NCBI GenBank assembly: GCA_046498365.1
Contig: JAWOAV010000201.1
Span: 1-6,072 of the forward strand
From: B1SED10-16 sp046498365
GTDB lineage: Bacteria > Desulfobacterota > Desulfobacteria > Desulfobacterales > Desulfosalsimonadaceae
DNA: 6,072 bases
Reading direction: 5' to 3'
Shown: positions 5,714 to 6,072 of the stretch, piece by piece
How the letters are laid out: each line of letters begins with the position of its first letter
Position numbering within the stretch: position 1 is the stretch's first letter
The notes under the pieces: generated by a model
Database searches by the model: none
Seen by the model: only the letters and a program-made list of their open reading frames with translations
What the model was told of the DNA's origin: nothing
Program-made: the position numbers and the translations under genes

Positions 5714-5720
5714 TCAATAT
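5708..5720. other. Chimeric junction between two genomes
   Basis: Aspartokinase-like coding (DLDRIRN, GC-rich) stops having homology at about 5710, and a TGA lies in that frame at 5716-5714. On the other side, in a different frame, the DoxX/MauE-like coding is convincing up to VLYYKN near 5718-5720 and then runs out of frame into lysC until a stop at 5638. Composition changes abruptly at the same point. Both genes are broken at the same spot, one at its start and one in its middle. An assembly artefact is the simplest explanation; real recombination is possible. Confidence 0.8.
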
Positions 5721-6072
5721 TTTTATAATACAAAACTGTTTCGTAAACATCCCTGGGAGCATCTTCCGGAACCTCCATCTCAGAGGGGATATGGGTTCCA
5801 ATATTATAGGGTCTGAAATCCAGCAATGGAAGGTGCCTGATCGCACTTATAGAAAGAATGAAACTCCCTGTAAAAAACAAGACGATCAATAACACTTCCA
5901 CGCCATGTCTTAGAACATTCACAGCTTTTCTACGCGACCTGAATAGAATAAAAACAAATATCATAAAAACCAAGTTCTTGAAGAATGTTTCCCAATTCGT
6001 TAGGATGACAGCATCTCCAAAACAACCACAGTCTGACACAGGATTTGTCAGTGCCAGAATAAAGGTTAAAAC
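5717..6072 (-). CDS. DoxX/MauE-like membrane protein fragment, Bacteroidota type
   Basis: The minus strand is open from the window edge with VLTFILALTNPVSDCGCFGDA, then an alternation of membrane segments: about residues 1-10, NLVFMIFVFILF, and VEVLLIVLFFTGSFILSISAI, followed by a soluble part with LLDFRPYNIGTHIP and APRDVYETVLYYKN. The SDCGCFGD motif with a close cysteine pair is typical of DoxX/MauE-like proteins, which are thought to serve redox or disulfide chemistry in the inner membrane; the RPY-IGT-IP style is one I associate with Bacteroidota members. Both ends are missing: the start is outside the window and the C-terminal part is cut at the junction, after which the frame continues as 20-odd unrelated residues to a stop at 5638-5640. 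The AT-rich codons differ sharply from every other gene here. Confidence 0.75.

Noticed and set aside
5638..6039. A 133-residue protein running from the DoxX-like part into the lysC region.
   Set aside because: Its last 20-odd residues are an out-of-frame translation of lysC past the chimeric junction, so the fusion is not a natural protein.

Overview
The window looks like part of an anaerobic, selenocysteine-using bacterium of the Desulfobacterota (deltaproteobacterial) type. This rests on a mid-to-high GC genome style, a bacterial-type selA, an FmdB zinc ribbon with an SCSSCG-like tail, and a monofunctional two-ACT aspartokinase. The assignment is an inference from protein style, not a database result. 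The last ~355 bases are different: they are AT-rich (16 of the 60 bases at 5941-6000 are G/C, against 43 of 60 at 4141-4200). They encode a fragment of a Bacteroidota-type DoxX/MauE-like membrane protein that meets a decapitated aspartokinase at about 5708-5720. I read this as a chimeric junction, most likely from metagenome assembly.

Layout. 1-88: GC-rich end with no recognisable gene. 89-319 (-): FmdB-family zinc ribbon with a strong Shine-Dalgarno and a long leader. 500-1852 (-): protein joining a degenerate GGDEF-like domain to about seven TPR repeats. 1953-3380 (-): selA, selenocysteine synthase. 3381-3715: divergent intergenic region with hairpins and candidate promoters for both sides. 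3716-4435 (+): pyrF, orotidine 5'-phosphate decarboxylase. 4432-4527 (-): a 31-codon single-pass membrane ORF, very short and easily missed, whose stop overlaps the pyrF stop tail-to-tail. 4532-5713 (-): aspartokinase lysC lacking its N-terminal KFGGTSV segment, with an internal ribosome-binding site that could start a 168-residue beta subunit. 5717-6072 (-): DoxX/MauE-like fragment.

How the genes fit together. selA, the TPR protein and fmdB run in the same direction, but the gaps (100 and 180 bp) each hold a plausible sigma70-like promoter, so they may be separate units. selA supplies Sec-tRNA; selB, selC, selD and any selenoprotein are not visible here. pyrF (pyrimidine synthesis) runs divergently from selA and converges on lysC plus the small membrane ORF, which follows lysC by 4 nt and is probably translationally coupled to it. 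I saw no CRISPR array, insertion sequence, tRNA or rRNA.
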